From NCBI RefSeq assembly GCF_022570735.2, contig NZ_JANCNS010000003.1, forward strand, positions 864,996 to 928,995: DNA of 64,000 nt, read 5' to 3'. The translations under genes and the position numbers were made by a program. The notes below the pieces were generated by a model that saw only the letters and a program-made list of their open reading frames with translations, was not told where the DNA came from and searched no databases. Each line of letters begins with the position of its first letter. Position 1 is the first letter of the stretch. Origin of the DNA: Christiangramia oceanisediminis (GTDB lineage Bacteria; Bacteroidota; Bacteroidia; Flavobacteriales; Flavobacteriaceae). This document shows, in pieces, positions 38,200 through 44,303 of this stretch.

Positions 38200-38231
38200 A
38201 AAAAAGGCCTCCATCCCTGGTGACCTTTTTA
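38200..38231 (-). repeat. Array hairpin copy 1 (degenerate)
   Basis: AAAAAGGCCTCC...GGTGACCTTTTT, an imperfect version of the hairpin that separates tRNA 3' ends from GIY-YIG genes in this array. On the minus strand it is followed by a T-run. Confidence 0.7.
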
Positions 38232-38237
38232 ATTCTG

Positions 38238-38280
38238 TGGGCGTGAAGGGATTCAGTATATCCCGAACTGGATTGGACCA
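38238..38280 (-). pseudogene. tRNA-Val 3'-end remnant with palindrome
   Basis: The plus strand reads GTGGGCGTGAAGGGATTC, matching the 3' end of tRNA-Val(TAC) with one change. The T arm is then interrupted by AGTATATCCCGAACTGG, where the intact gene has GAACCCCTG. The remainder of the tRNA is missing. The same interruption, slightly different, occurs in the remnant at 38850-38933. Confidence 0.75.
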
Positions 38281-38367
38281 TCCATAGGTTTTGAATTCTA
38301 CCTGACAAGTATGCTAAATATTTTATTTAGTTTAGAGCCTTTAATATCCTGTTTTTTAAAAATTCGA

Positions 38368-38766
38368 ATGAAAAGAACTATACTATTACTCCTTTTTCTT
38401 TTACCAAGTATTACTATCTCACAAATTTCCAAAGGTGTTTGGTTCTGGAATTCTGAAAATGGAAGAAATAGTTTAGAGTTAAGAATATTGAAAGTGGATG
38501 ATAAATCTGTTGAAGGAAATTATTGTAGCGTATTTAATAATGGCGAAAAAATTGATTGCAATTCAGAATTAGAAAACGAGGTAAACTTTCTTTTGAATAA
38601 AACTTCTGAAAACACTTATCAGGGAACCTTTACAAGTCATTATAGTTCAGCAAATGGTTTGTTGAAAATCATCCATATCCCGTTAAATAAAAAAATGATA
38701 TTTGAAATAATAGAAGCTCCGAAAGGTGAATATTATTTACCTGAAAAAGCAGTATTATCTCAATAG
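38368..38766 (+). CDS. Small secreted protein of unknown function, within the tRNA array
   Basis: 132 residues from the ATG at 38368; the frame extends to 38311 but the signal peptide MKRTILLLLFLLPSITISQ fixes the start. The mature part (SKGVWFWNSENGRNSLELRILKV...) looks like a small beta-rich domain with two Cys. I do not recognise the family. It is on the strand opposite to everything else in the array and is visibly more AT-rich than the flanking core genes. It sits between two tRNA 3'-end remnants that carry the same palindrome, so it may be passenger DNA. Confidence 0.7.
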   Translation: MKRTILLLLFLLPSITISQISKGVWFWNSENGRNSLELRILKVDDKSVEGNYCSVFNNGEKIDCNSELENEVNFLLNKTSENTYQGTFTSHYSSANGLLKIIHIPLNKKMIFEIIEAPKGEYYLPEKAVLSQ

Positions 38767-38812
38767 ACCATATCTAAAACTGAGAACTTTCAGGCTTAAG
38801 AATCGTAAAAGA

Positions 38813-38842
38813 AAAAAGGTCTCCATTCCTGGAGGCCTTTTC
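38813..38842 (-). repeat. Array hairpin copy 2
   Basis: AAAAGGTCTCC-ATTCCT-GGAGGCCTTTT hairpin directly 3' (minus strand) of the tRNA remnant at 38850-38933. Terminator-like on the minus strand. Confidence 0.75.
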
Positions 38843-38849
38843 AAGTCTG

Positions 38850-38933
38850 TGGGCGCGAAGGGATTCAGTCTATCCCGAACTGGCTTCGGGAAACCCCTGA
38901 CCCTCCCGATGTAATCGGGATGCGCTGAACCAA
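38850..38933 (-). pseudogene. Truncated tRNA-Val(TAC) with two palindromes
   Basis: The 3' acceptor strand, discriminator and part of the T arm match intact tRNA-Val(TAC). The T loop is interrupted by a block containing the hairpin CCCGAACTGGCTTCGGG. The anticodon arm reads TCCCG-ATTACAT-CGGGA (minus strand), keeping a TAC anticodon but with a different stem from the intact genes. Homology stops in the D loop (GGTTTGGTTCAGAG-like end); the 5' acceptor strand is absent. The GIY-YIG stop codon lies 8 bases further. Confidence 0.82.
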
Positions 38934-38940
38934 ACCGTTT

Positions 38941-39195
38941 TCAAATACTATTTTGCGAGATCAATTTCTCGATCATTCTGCGGTTTTTCCAGTTTTTAAT
39001 TTCTTTTTCTCTAGCTAAGGCTAGTTTCTTGTCTGGAATTTTTTCCGAATAAACCAATTTCCAATCCTTACCTCTCGAGGTAAATCCTTTATGATTCTGT
39101 AGGTGCTTTATTAGTCTTGACTCGATATTTTCGGTGCAACCAATATAATATCGATCAAGACTTTGAGAATGAATAATATTGACGTAGAATTCCAC
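38941..39195 (-). CDS. Single-domain GIY-YIG nuclease, copy A
   Basis: 84 residues, the whole protein being one GIY-YIG domain of the YhbQ/SLX1-like small type. YVNIIHS stands for the GIY strand and RYYIGCT for YIG. The catalytic Glu is in LAREKEIKNW, with basic residues in FTSRGKDWK. The start is GTG (39193-39195); as in copy B, no upstream ATG is available. It shows 8 base differences from copy B over 255 bases (about 97% identity), giving 3 residue changes. It is flanked by a hairpin and tRNA end on the 5' side and a truncated tRNA 8 bases after the stop. Housekeeping or mobile role unproven. Confidence 0.88.
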   Translation of the reverse strand: MEFYVNIIHSQSLDRYYIGCTENIESRLIKHLQNHKGFTSRGKDWKLVYSEKIPDKKLALAREKEIKNWKNRRMIEKLISQNSI

Positions 39196-39212
39196 TCAAT
39201 CAATCTACATAA

Positions 39213-39240
39213 AAAAAGCCTCCATTTCTGGAAGCCTTTT
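39213..39240 (-). repeat. Array hairpin copy 3
   Basis: AAAAGCCTCC-ATTTCT-GGAAGCCTTTT type hairpin between the truncated tRNA at 39250-39309 and GIY-YIG copy A. Confidence 0.75.
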
Positions 39241-39249
39241 CAATTTCTG

Positions 39250-39309
39250 TGGGCGCGAAGGGATTCGAACCCCTGACCCTCCCGATGTAATCGGGATACT
39301 CTGAACCAA
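39250..39309 (-). pseudogene. Truncated tRNA-Val(TAC) with replaced anticodon arm
   Basis: The 3' acceptor strand, discriminator A and T arm are identical to intact tRNA-Val(TAC). The anticodon arm is TCCCG-ATTACAT-CGGGA instead of CTTGG-TTTACAC-CCAAG: four of five stem pairs differ, all compensated, and the TAC anticodon is kept. The 5' acceptor strand and half of the D arm are missing; homology ends in the D loop, 7 bases from the stop codon of GIY-YIG copy B. It cannot fold as a full tRNA. Confidence 0.85.
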
Positions 39310-39316
39310 ACCGTTT

Positions 39317-39571
39317 TCAAATACTATTTTGCGAGATCAATTTCTCGATCATTCTGCGGCTTTTCCAGTTTTTAATTTCTTTTTCTCTAGCTAAGGCTAG
39401 TTTCTTGTCTGGAAATTTTTCCGAATAAACCAATTTCCAATCTTTACCTCTCGAGGTAAATCCTTTATGATTCTGCAGGTGCTTTATTAGCCTTGACTCG
39501 ATATTTTCGGTGCATCCAATATAATATCGATCAAGACTTTGAGAATGAATTATATAGACGTAGAATTCCAC
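39317..39571 (-). CDS. Single-domain GIY-YIG nuclease, copy B
   Basis: 84 residues, one GIY-YIG domain: YVYIIHS, RYYIGCT, then EKFPDKKLALAREKEIKNW with the catalytic Glu. The start is GTG (39569-39571), immediately preceded in frame by TGA, so no longer start exists. An intact tRNA-Val(TAC) and a hairpin precede it on the minus strand, and a tRNA truncated in the D loop follows it. It differs from copy A at N6Y, I/F in EK(I/F)PDKK and N/S in NWK(N/S)RR. Both frames are intact, which suggests recent duplication or selection. Chromosomal DNA-structure nuclease or homing-type nuclease are both possible. Confidence 0.88.
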   Translation of the reverse strand: MEFYVYIIHSQSLDRYYIGCTENIESRLIKHLQNHKGFTSRGKDWKLVYSEKFPDKKLALAREKEIKNWKSRRMIEKLISQNSI

Positions 39572-39590
39572 TCAATCAATCTACATAAAA

Positions 39591-39617
39591 AAAGGCTTCC
39601 ATTGCTGGAAGCCTTTC
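39591..39617 (-). repeat. Array hairpin copy 4 (tRNA terminator)
   Basis: Near-perfect AAAGGCTTCCA / TGGAAGCCTTT hairpin, with a seven-A run on its left (T-run on the minus strand). It lies just 3' of the intact tRNA-Val(TAC) at 39626-39700 and can terminate it. Confidence 0.82.
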
Positions 39618-39625
39618 AATTTCTG

Positions 39626-39700
39626 TGGGCGCGAAGGGATTCGAACCCCTGACCCCTTGGGTGTAAACCAAGTGCTCTGAACCAACTGAGCTACGCGCCC
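39626..39700 (-). tRNA. tRNA-Val(TAC), copy 1
   Basis: Complete minus-strand cloverleaf. Acceptor GGGCGCG/CGCGCCC, D arm GCTCAGTTGGTTCAGAGC, anticodon arm CTTGG-TTTACAC-CCAAG (anticodon TAC), T loop TTCGAAT, discriminator A, CCA not encoded. The sequence is identical to copy 2. A TATATTTG box lies at 39716-39723. Confidence 0.95.
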
Positions 39701-39715
39701 TTGCGATTGCGGATG

Positions 39716-39723
39716 CAAATATA
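39716..39723 (-). promoter_or_regulatory. -7 box of tRNA-Val(TAC) copy 1
   Basis: Minus strand TATATTTG; the leader between it and the tRNA is nearly the same as that of copy 2. A TTTAG resembling a -33 element lies 17 bases further upstream. Confidence 0.6.
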
Positions 39724-39810
39724 TTAAAATTCAATTAGGACTAAACTAAAAAACTAATTTTTTATTCCCTGATTGAAATTAATTGTTGGTCTGGAAATTT
39801 CATCAAATAA

Positions 39811-39838
39811 AAAAGGCCTCCATTTCTGGAAGCCTTTT
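39811..39838 (-). repeat. Array hairpin copy 5 (tRNA terminator)
   Basis: AAAAGGCCTCCA / TGGAAGCCTTTT hairpin with one mismatch, directly 3' of tRNA-Val(TAC) copy 2. No GIY-YIG gene follows this copy; the next ~85 bases are AT-rich DNA leading to the promoter of copy 1. Confidence 0.78.
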
Positions 39839-39847
39839 CAATTTCTG

Positions 39848-39922
39848 TGGGCGCGAAGGGATTCGAACCCCTGACCCCTTGGGTGTAAACCAAGTGCTCT
39901 GAACCAACTGAGCTACGCGCCC
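39848..39922 (-). tRNA. tRNA-Val(TAC), copy 2
   Basis: Identical in sequence to the tRNA at 39626-39700: anticodon TAC, acceptor GGGCGCG/CGCGCCC. First gene of the minus-strand array, with the best promoter in the region. Confidence 0.95.
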
Positions 39923-39937
39923 TCGCGATTGCGGATG

Positions 39938-39969
39938 CAAATATAGACCAGATTTTCCTTTACACAAAA
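39938..39969 (-). promoter_or_regulatory. Flavobacterial promoter of the tRNA-Val array
   Basis: On the minus strand TTTTG, 19 bases, then TATATTTG: an exact fit to the TTTG-N17-21-TAnnTTTG consensus of Bacteroidota housekeeping sigma. It ends 15 bases before the tRNA. Confidence 0.8.
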
Positions 39970-40034
39970 GAAAATCTTGTAAAAAATTAAATATTTTAAA
40001 GCTTATAAAAATTTATAGGTAAGCCGGAAGAAAA

Positions 40035-40058
40035 GCCCTGAACCAACCGGCTCAGGGC
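40035..40058 (-). terminator. Intrinsic terminator of the 40066-40881 gene
   Basis: GCCCTGA / TCAGGGC stem with a ten-base loop; on the minus strand it is followed by TTTTCTT. It begins 8 bases after the stop codon. Confidence 0.8.
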
Positions 40059-40065
40059 CAGTTTC

Positions 40066-40881
40066 TTATTGATTGCTTTTCATCAATTCCGGCACACTTC
40101 GGTATACTAAATCGGCGTGCTTGCCGGTGAAATTTTTATTCATTTCCTTCATAAAATCTTCCCGTTCCTTTTCATCGGCCCAGGCTGCAGAGACCAAATT
40201 GGCTTCTTCTTCAAAAAATTCCTCGATATCACCCAGTTTGTCAAAAACAAAAACTTCAGCCATATCCCTGCTGTTAGCTCCCCATAGATGGCGGTGGGTG
40301 TAATAACCTTTTAGCTTTTTGCTTTTCCTGGTTACCTTTTCGTAGAATTCGTTGAATGTAGCCGGCGAACCCTGACCGTCCATCGCTAACTGACTATTTC
40401 TCACATAGAAGATCCTGGGCTCCCCGTTAGAAGCAGACTCTGGTATATAATACCTCATAGACAAATAGATCTCATCCCTGTGATCTGGCTTATAATACTT
40501 AGCCTGTTTATCAAAGATTGCCTGTCGCGCTTTATCATCGGGCCAGGCCTCCTCTACTAATTTCTGGTTAAGGTCGTTGGCCTTTTCGATATCATCCCAA
40601 TTTTCATAAACATTCACCATAACGATTTCAGAATTATCTGGAGTGAAGTAATGAGTGTAAACTCCAGAACTAATTATTAGATCATTCTTTGCAGTGACGT
40701 TCTTGAAATATTCCTGCTCGGTTGCGAGCCAGTCGGAGAAATCGGTTTCCGGGTCATCGTTCCAGTGAGTGGTGGTCATGGTAATGTAGACCGGTTTAAA
40801 ATCCTGTGAGCTTTCCTGTGTACTTGCTGCCATGCTTAGCATCAATGCCAGTAGAACGACAAATAATCGAGACTTTTTCAT
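40066..40881 (-). CDS. Secreted protein with two homologous alpha-beta domains, function unknown
   Basis: 271 residues. A signal peptide (MKKSRLFVVLLALMLSMAAS) is followed by an internal duplication. VYTHYFTPDNSEIVMVNVYENWDDIEK...VEEAWPDDKARQAIF in the first half matches YYTHRHLWGANSRDMAEVFVFDKLGDIEE...VSAAWADEKEREDF in the second. The pattern suggests two ferredoxin-like / dimeric alpha-beta barrel (NIPSNAP/Dabb-like) domains in tandem. No catalytic motif is evident and I do not recognise a named family. Single gene with its own terminator. Confidence 0.75.
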   Translation of the reverse strand: MKKSRLFVVLLALMLSMAASTQESSQDFKPVYITMTTTHWNDDPETDFSDWLATEQEYFKNVTAKNDLIISSGVYTHYFTPDNSEIVMVNVYENWDDIEKANDLNQKLVEEAWPDDKARQAIFDKQAKYYKPDHRDEIYLSMRYYIPESASNGEPRIFYVRNSQLAMDGQGSPATFNEFYEKVTRKSKKLKGYYTHRHLWGANSRDMAEVFVFDKLGDIEEFFEEEANLVSAAWADEKEREDFMKEMNKNFTGKHADLVYRSVPELMKSNQ

Positions 40882-41012
40882 TTTGGTTGAGTTTTAAATT
40901 AATAAATCACCCAGCAAAAAGTCAGATCATATAAAAATGGGGAAATAAAAAATAAGGAAGTAAGGCTTAAATAAATGATCTTCGGATACTTATAAAGATA
41001 ACCTATTTTTTA

Positions 41013-41035
41013 AAGCAAAAGCCATTTGAAATGGC
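41013..41035 (-). terminator. Intrinsic terminator of folC operon
   Basis: GCCATTT-G-AAATGGC palindrome followed on the minus strand by TTTTGCTTT, 9 bases after the folC stop. Confidence 0.7.
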
Positions 41036-41043
41036 AATTCTCC

Positions 41044-42264
41044 CTATAAAACCTCAGCTACGGTAAAATTGCTTCCACCAATAAAAATAAGGTCTTCATC
41101 CAGGGCAGCATCGAGAGCAGTATCGTAGGCATCTTTTACTGAATCGAACACCTTCCCCTCAAGCCCATACTTTACAGCTTCCTGCTGAAGCAGTTGAGCC
41201 TCAAGACCGCGTGGTACATTTGGTTTTGCGAAGTAATAGGTAGCCTCCTTCGGAAATAGATCAAGAACCTTTGAAAGGTCCTTATCATTAACAACACCTA
41301 TAAGTATATGCAAATGCTGAAATTTTTCTTTTTTTAATTGCTTCAGGACAATCTTAAGGCCTTCGGCATTATGCGCAGTATCACAGATCACTTTAGGTTT
41401 TAGCTGAAGCACATCCCAACGTCCCTGCAAACCTGTAAGCAATTTAACCTTCGATAGCCCATTCTTTACTTCTGCTTCCGAAAGCTTCCAGCCTCTTTCC
41501 GCAAGCACTTTGATCGCTGTCATCAGCGTTCGAAGATTCTTTTTCTGATAGGCTCCTTTCAAATCGCTTTCAACAACAGGAAATTGATAGTCTTCAGCAA
41601 AAAAGATCCGGGCCTGCATTTCGGTGGCCTTTTTCTGAAAAACCGGTTGGGTTTCTTGCTGTTTTTCGCCAATGACCACCGGCACCTGTTCCTTGATAAT
41701 TCCCGCCTTCTCGCCTGCGATAGTCGCAAGATCCTCTCCCAGAAAAGCGGTATGATCTAAACCGATATTGGTGATCACCGATAATTCAGGATTAATGATA
41801 TTGGTAGAATCCAGCCTGCCTCCCATTCCTACCTCGATAATGGCGATATCTACCTGCTGCCTCGCAAAATGATCAAAGGCCATTCCAACGCTCATTTCAA
41901 AAAAGCTTAAGCTATTCTCTTCCAGGAAAGCTTTATTCTCATCTATAAACTCAACAACTTCCTCCTCGCCGATCATTTGGCCATTGACCCTGATCCTTTC
42001 CCTAAAATCCTTTAAATGAGGTGAAGTGTAGAGCCCGGTTTTGTAACCTGCACTTTGAAAAACCGCGGCCAGCATATGGCTTACAGAACCTTTTCCATTG
42101 GTCCCGGCAACGTGAATTGATTTGAATTTCTTTTCAGGATGAGCAAGTTGTTCAGCGAGTTTCAGGGTATTGGTAAGATCTTTTTTAAACGCCTGCTTCC
42201 CTACCCGCTGGTACATGGGCAACTGTTGAAACATCCATTCAACAGTTTCATGATAGGTCTTCAC
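41044..42264 (-). CDS. folC: Folylpolyglutamate / dihydrofolate synthase
   Basis: 406 residues. The ATP loop is VAGTNGKGSVSHMLAAV (about 51-67), with the folate loop region SPHLKDFRERI and VGMGGRLDSTN typical of FolC. It adds glutamate to dihydropteroate and to folates. The start is GTG (42262-42264), directly after the tonB TAA. The N-terminus ETVEWMFQQLPMYQRVGK aligns with normal FolC, so the GTG is favoured over the internal Met. Last gene of the exbB-exbD-tonB-folC operon. Confidence 0.94.
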   Translation of the reverse strand: MKTYHETVEWMFQQLPMYQRVGKQAFKKDLTNTLKLAEQLAHPEKKFKSIHVAGTNGKGSVSHMLAAVFQSAGYKTGLYTSPHLKDFRERIRVNGQMIGEEEVVEFIDENKAFLEENSLSFFEMSVGMAFDHFARQQVDIAIIEVGMGGRLDSTNIINPELSVITNIGLDHTAFLGEDLATIAGEKAGIIKEQVPVVIGEKQQETQPVFQKKATEMQARIFFAEDYQFPVVESDLKGAYQKKNLRTLMTAIKVLAERGWKLSEAEVKNGLSKVKLLTGLQGRWDVLQLKPKVICDTAHNAEGLKIVLKQLKKEKFQHLHILIGVVNDKDLSKVLDLFPKEATYYFAKPNVPRGLEAQLLQQEAVKYGLEGKVFDSVKDAYDTALDAALDEDLIFIGGSNFTVAEVL

Positions 42265-43086
42265 TTATTCGGTAAGTTTGAAGTTATAGATAATGGTTCC
42301 CACCTGTTTTGCAGGCGCATTGTCATCGCTATTGAACCTGGTAGCAAGAGCGGCTCTTTTTGCCGGTTCAGTAAGGCAGCTGGCACTATTGGTAGTCCCT
42401 TTCATTCCCGGCTGCGCACTGATCACTCTTCCGGTCCTGTCTACAACGATCTTGACCACTACAATACCAGATTCATTACAATCCTGTACGAATTTTTCTT
42501 TATTCAAAGCAGATCGTCCACCAAGCCTGTAGTTTCCGTCCCCATCGAGTCCTGCTCCCTGGCCGTAATAAGAACTGGCATTAGGGTCACCTTCAGGGCT
42601 TCCCTTATCACCAGCCTGGTTGTCATTCCCTTCCCCTCCAGAAGCCGTTCCACTTCGTTCAGGTCCGTTTAAAATACTGCTCAGAGCGTCATTGGTAGAC
42701 TTACTTGGCTTAGGTTCCGGCTTTTTTACCGGCTTGGGTTCTTCCTTCGGCTTTTCAACGGGTTTCGATTCGACGGGAGTTTCCTTTTTCTTTTTTTCGA
42801 TCACAGGGGCCTCCTCGATATCCTGGGTCACAACCTCCTTCTCGATCACAGGTTCCGATTTCACCGGCTGTGCCGTGGTTTGTTGTGGAGCCGACTTCAC
42901 CGGCTCTTTTGGCTGTTCGTCCCCCATCCCAACTTCAGAAGTACCAAAATTGATCGCGATCCCACTTTCAGGTGGCGGATCCAGGTAAGTAAGGCCAAAA
43001 AAGATCAAAAGAAGGATCAGGACCACATGTATCACTACAGTGATGGTAAAGGATTTCTTCTCATGTTTTGTTTCTAAAACAGCCAT
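42265..43086 (-). CDS. TonB-like energy transducer
   Basis: 273 residues. A short cytoplasmic start and one transmembrane helix (ITVVIHVVLILLLIFFGLTYL) precede a long Pro/Lys/Glu-rich periplasmic stretch (about 55-140), the usual periplasm-spanning linker. A C-terminal TonB-type domain follows with GIVVVKIVVDRTGRVISAQPGMKGTT, where VDRTGRV is the family's common strand. It should couple the ExbB-ExbD proton channel encoded upstream to outer-membrane receptors, or act like TolA. TonB versus TolA role cannot be fixed from sequence alone. Confidence 0.88.
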   Translation of the reverse strand: MAVLETKHEKKSFTITVVIHVVLILLLIFFGLTYLDPPPESGIAINFGTSEVGMGDEQPKEPVKSAPQQTTAQPVKSEPVIEKEVVTQDIEEAPVIEKKKKETPVESKPVEKPKEEPKPVKKPEPKPSKSTNDALSSILNGPERSGTASGGEGNDNQAGDKGSPEGDPNASSYYGQGAGLDGDGNYRLGGRSALNKEKFVQDCNESGIVVVKIVVDRTGRVISAQPGMKGTTNSASCLTEPAKRAALATRFNSDDNAPAKQVGTIIYNFKLTE

Positions 43087-43094
43087 TTTACTTT

Positions 43095-43487
43095 CTATTC
43101 TGGTTTTACAGCCAGTACGATCTTATACGAATTACGATTCGCGATATCCATCACGTTCACGGCCTTTTCGATAGGCACACCTTCTTCAGCCCTTAAAATA
43201 ATGGTTGGATTCTCTTCTCCTGCCAGCCGACTTTTTAAAGTGCCTTCCAGCGCAGAGTTACTGATCCTTTCATCATTGATATAAAACTGCAGATCCTTGG
43301 TTATACTAACCGAAAGGGTTTGCTTGGTGGTCGTCTTTCCTTTAGCCTTTGGAAGTATCAAATCCAGAGCTTCCGGAGTGATCACCGGAGAAGTTAACAT
43401 AAAAAAGATGAGCAGTAGAAAAACTACATCGGTCATCGAGCTCATGCTAAACTCCGGGCTTATTTTATTTCTTCCTCTCAGGTTCAT
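43095..43487 (-). CDS. exbD: ExbD/TolR biopolymer transport protein
   Basis: 130 residues. One N-terminal transmembrane helix carries the essential Asp in MTDVVFLLLIFFMLTS, with a periplasmic ExbD/TolR domain after it. It forms the proton channel with ExbB. The start is 1 base after the exbB stop and 8 bases before the tonB-like gene, so the three are coupled. Confidence 0.94.
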   Translation of the reverse strand: MNLRGRNKISPEFSMSSMTDVVFLLLIFFMLTSPVITPEALDLILPKAKGKTTTKQTLSVSITKDLQFYINDERISNSALEGTLKSRLAGEENPTIILRAEEGVPIEKAVNVMDIANRNSYKIVLAVKPE

Positions 43488-43488
43488 A

Positions 43489-44190
43489 TTAAGCTGGTTC
43501 GTTTAACAGGTCAAGGAAATCAACCGCGGTTGCTTCCATGCGGTGCACCATTTTATCGGTTTTAACAACAAGATGGTTATATCCAATATAAGCGATAATA
43601 CCCACGATAAGTCCAGCCACCGTTGTGGTCATGGCAGTGTAAATCCCTTCTGCAAGGGCTCCCATCTGGGCCTGCCCGCTACTGGTGGCCAGTTCATGAA
43701 AAGCAAGTACCATACCAATTACGGTTCCAAGGAAACCAATCATAGGAGCGGCTCCCGCGATAGTAGCAAGGATACTTACATTCTTTTCCAGCTTATAGAC
43801 CTCGAGTCTTCCGGCATTCTCAATAGCCGTATTGATATCCTCCAATGGACTTCCTATACGGGAAATTCCTTTTTCGGTAAGTCTGGCGACCGGGGAATCA
43901 CTTTGCGCACACCTTATTTTGGCAGATTCGATATTTCCGCTCAAAACGCTGTCTTTGATCTGGAGCATAAAGTTTTTGTCGATCTTTCCGGCAGCCTTAA
44001 TGGCAAAAAGCCTTTCAAAATAAATATAGACCGCGGCGAATAATAGAACGAAAAGGATGATGATAATGATCTGTCCACCAAGCCCTCCACTAAACATGAG
44101 TTCAAATAGAGATAGGGTCTTTTCTTCTACGACGGGCTCTGCAGTTTGGGCAGCATCGGCCAGCTCGTCCTGCTGAAAAAAGTTAAGCAT
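43489..44190 (-). CDS. exbB: ExbB/TolQ/MotA proton channel protein
   Basis: 233 residues with three transmembrane helices (about 34-55, 135-160, 180-205). Signature regions are TIAGAAPMIGFLGTVIGMV and GIYTAMTTTVAGLIVGIIAYIGYN. First gene of the exbB-exbD-tonB-folC operon. It supplies proton-motive force to outer-membrane uptake or envelope functions. Confidence 0.94.
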   Translation of the reverse strand: MLNFFQQDELADAAQTAEPVVEEKTLSLFELMFSGGLGGQIIIIILFVLLFAAVYIYFERLFAIKAAGKIDKNFMLQIKDSVLSGNIESAKIRCAQSDSPVARLTEKGISRIGSPLEDINTAIENAGRLEVYKLEKNVSILATIAGAAPMIGFLGTVIGMVLAFHELATSSGQAQMGALAEGIYTAMTTTVAGLIVGIIAYIGYNHLVVKTDKMVHRMEATAVDFLDLLNEPA

Positions 44191-44303
44191 ATGTTCTAAA
44201 TAGGTTTTTTATTGTAACGTGCTAAAGTAAGTTTAATTGTAACCAAATTTAAATAATAGAAATAGGCGTTCTACCAATCTTTCAAGAATGTTTACACAAA
44301 CTT

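Noticed and set aside
38850..39309. The two truncated tRNA-Val sequences as working tRNA genes
   Set aside because: Both lack the 5' acceptor strand and part of the D arm, so no cloverleaf can close, and no TATATTTG box precedes them.
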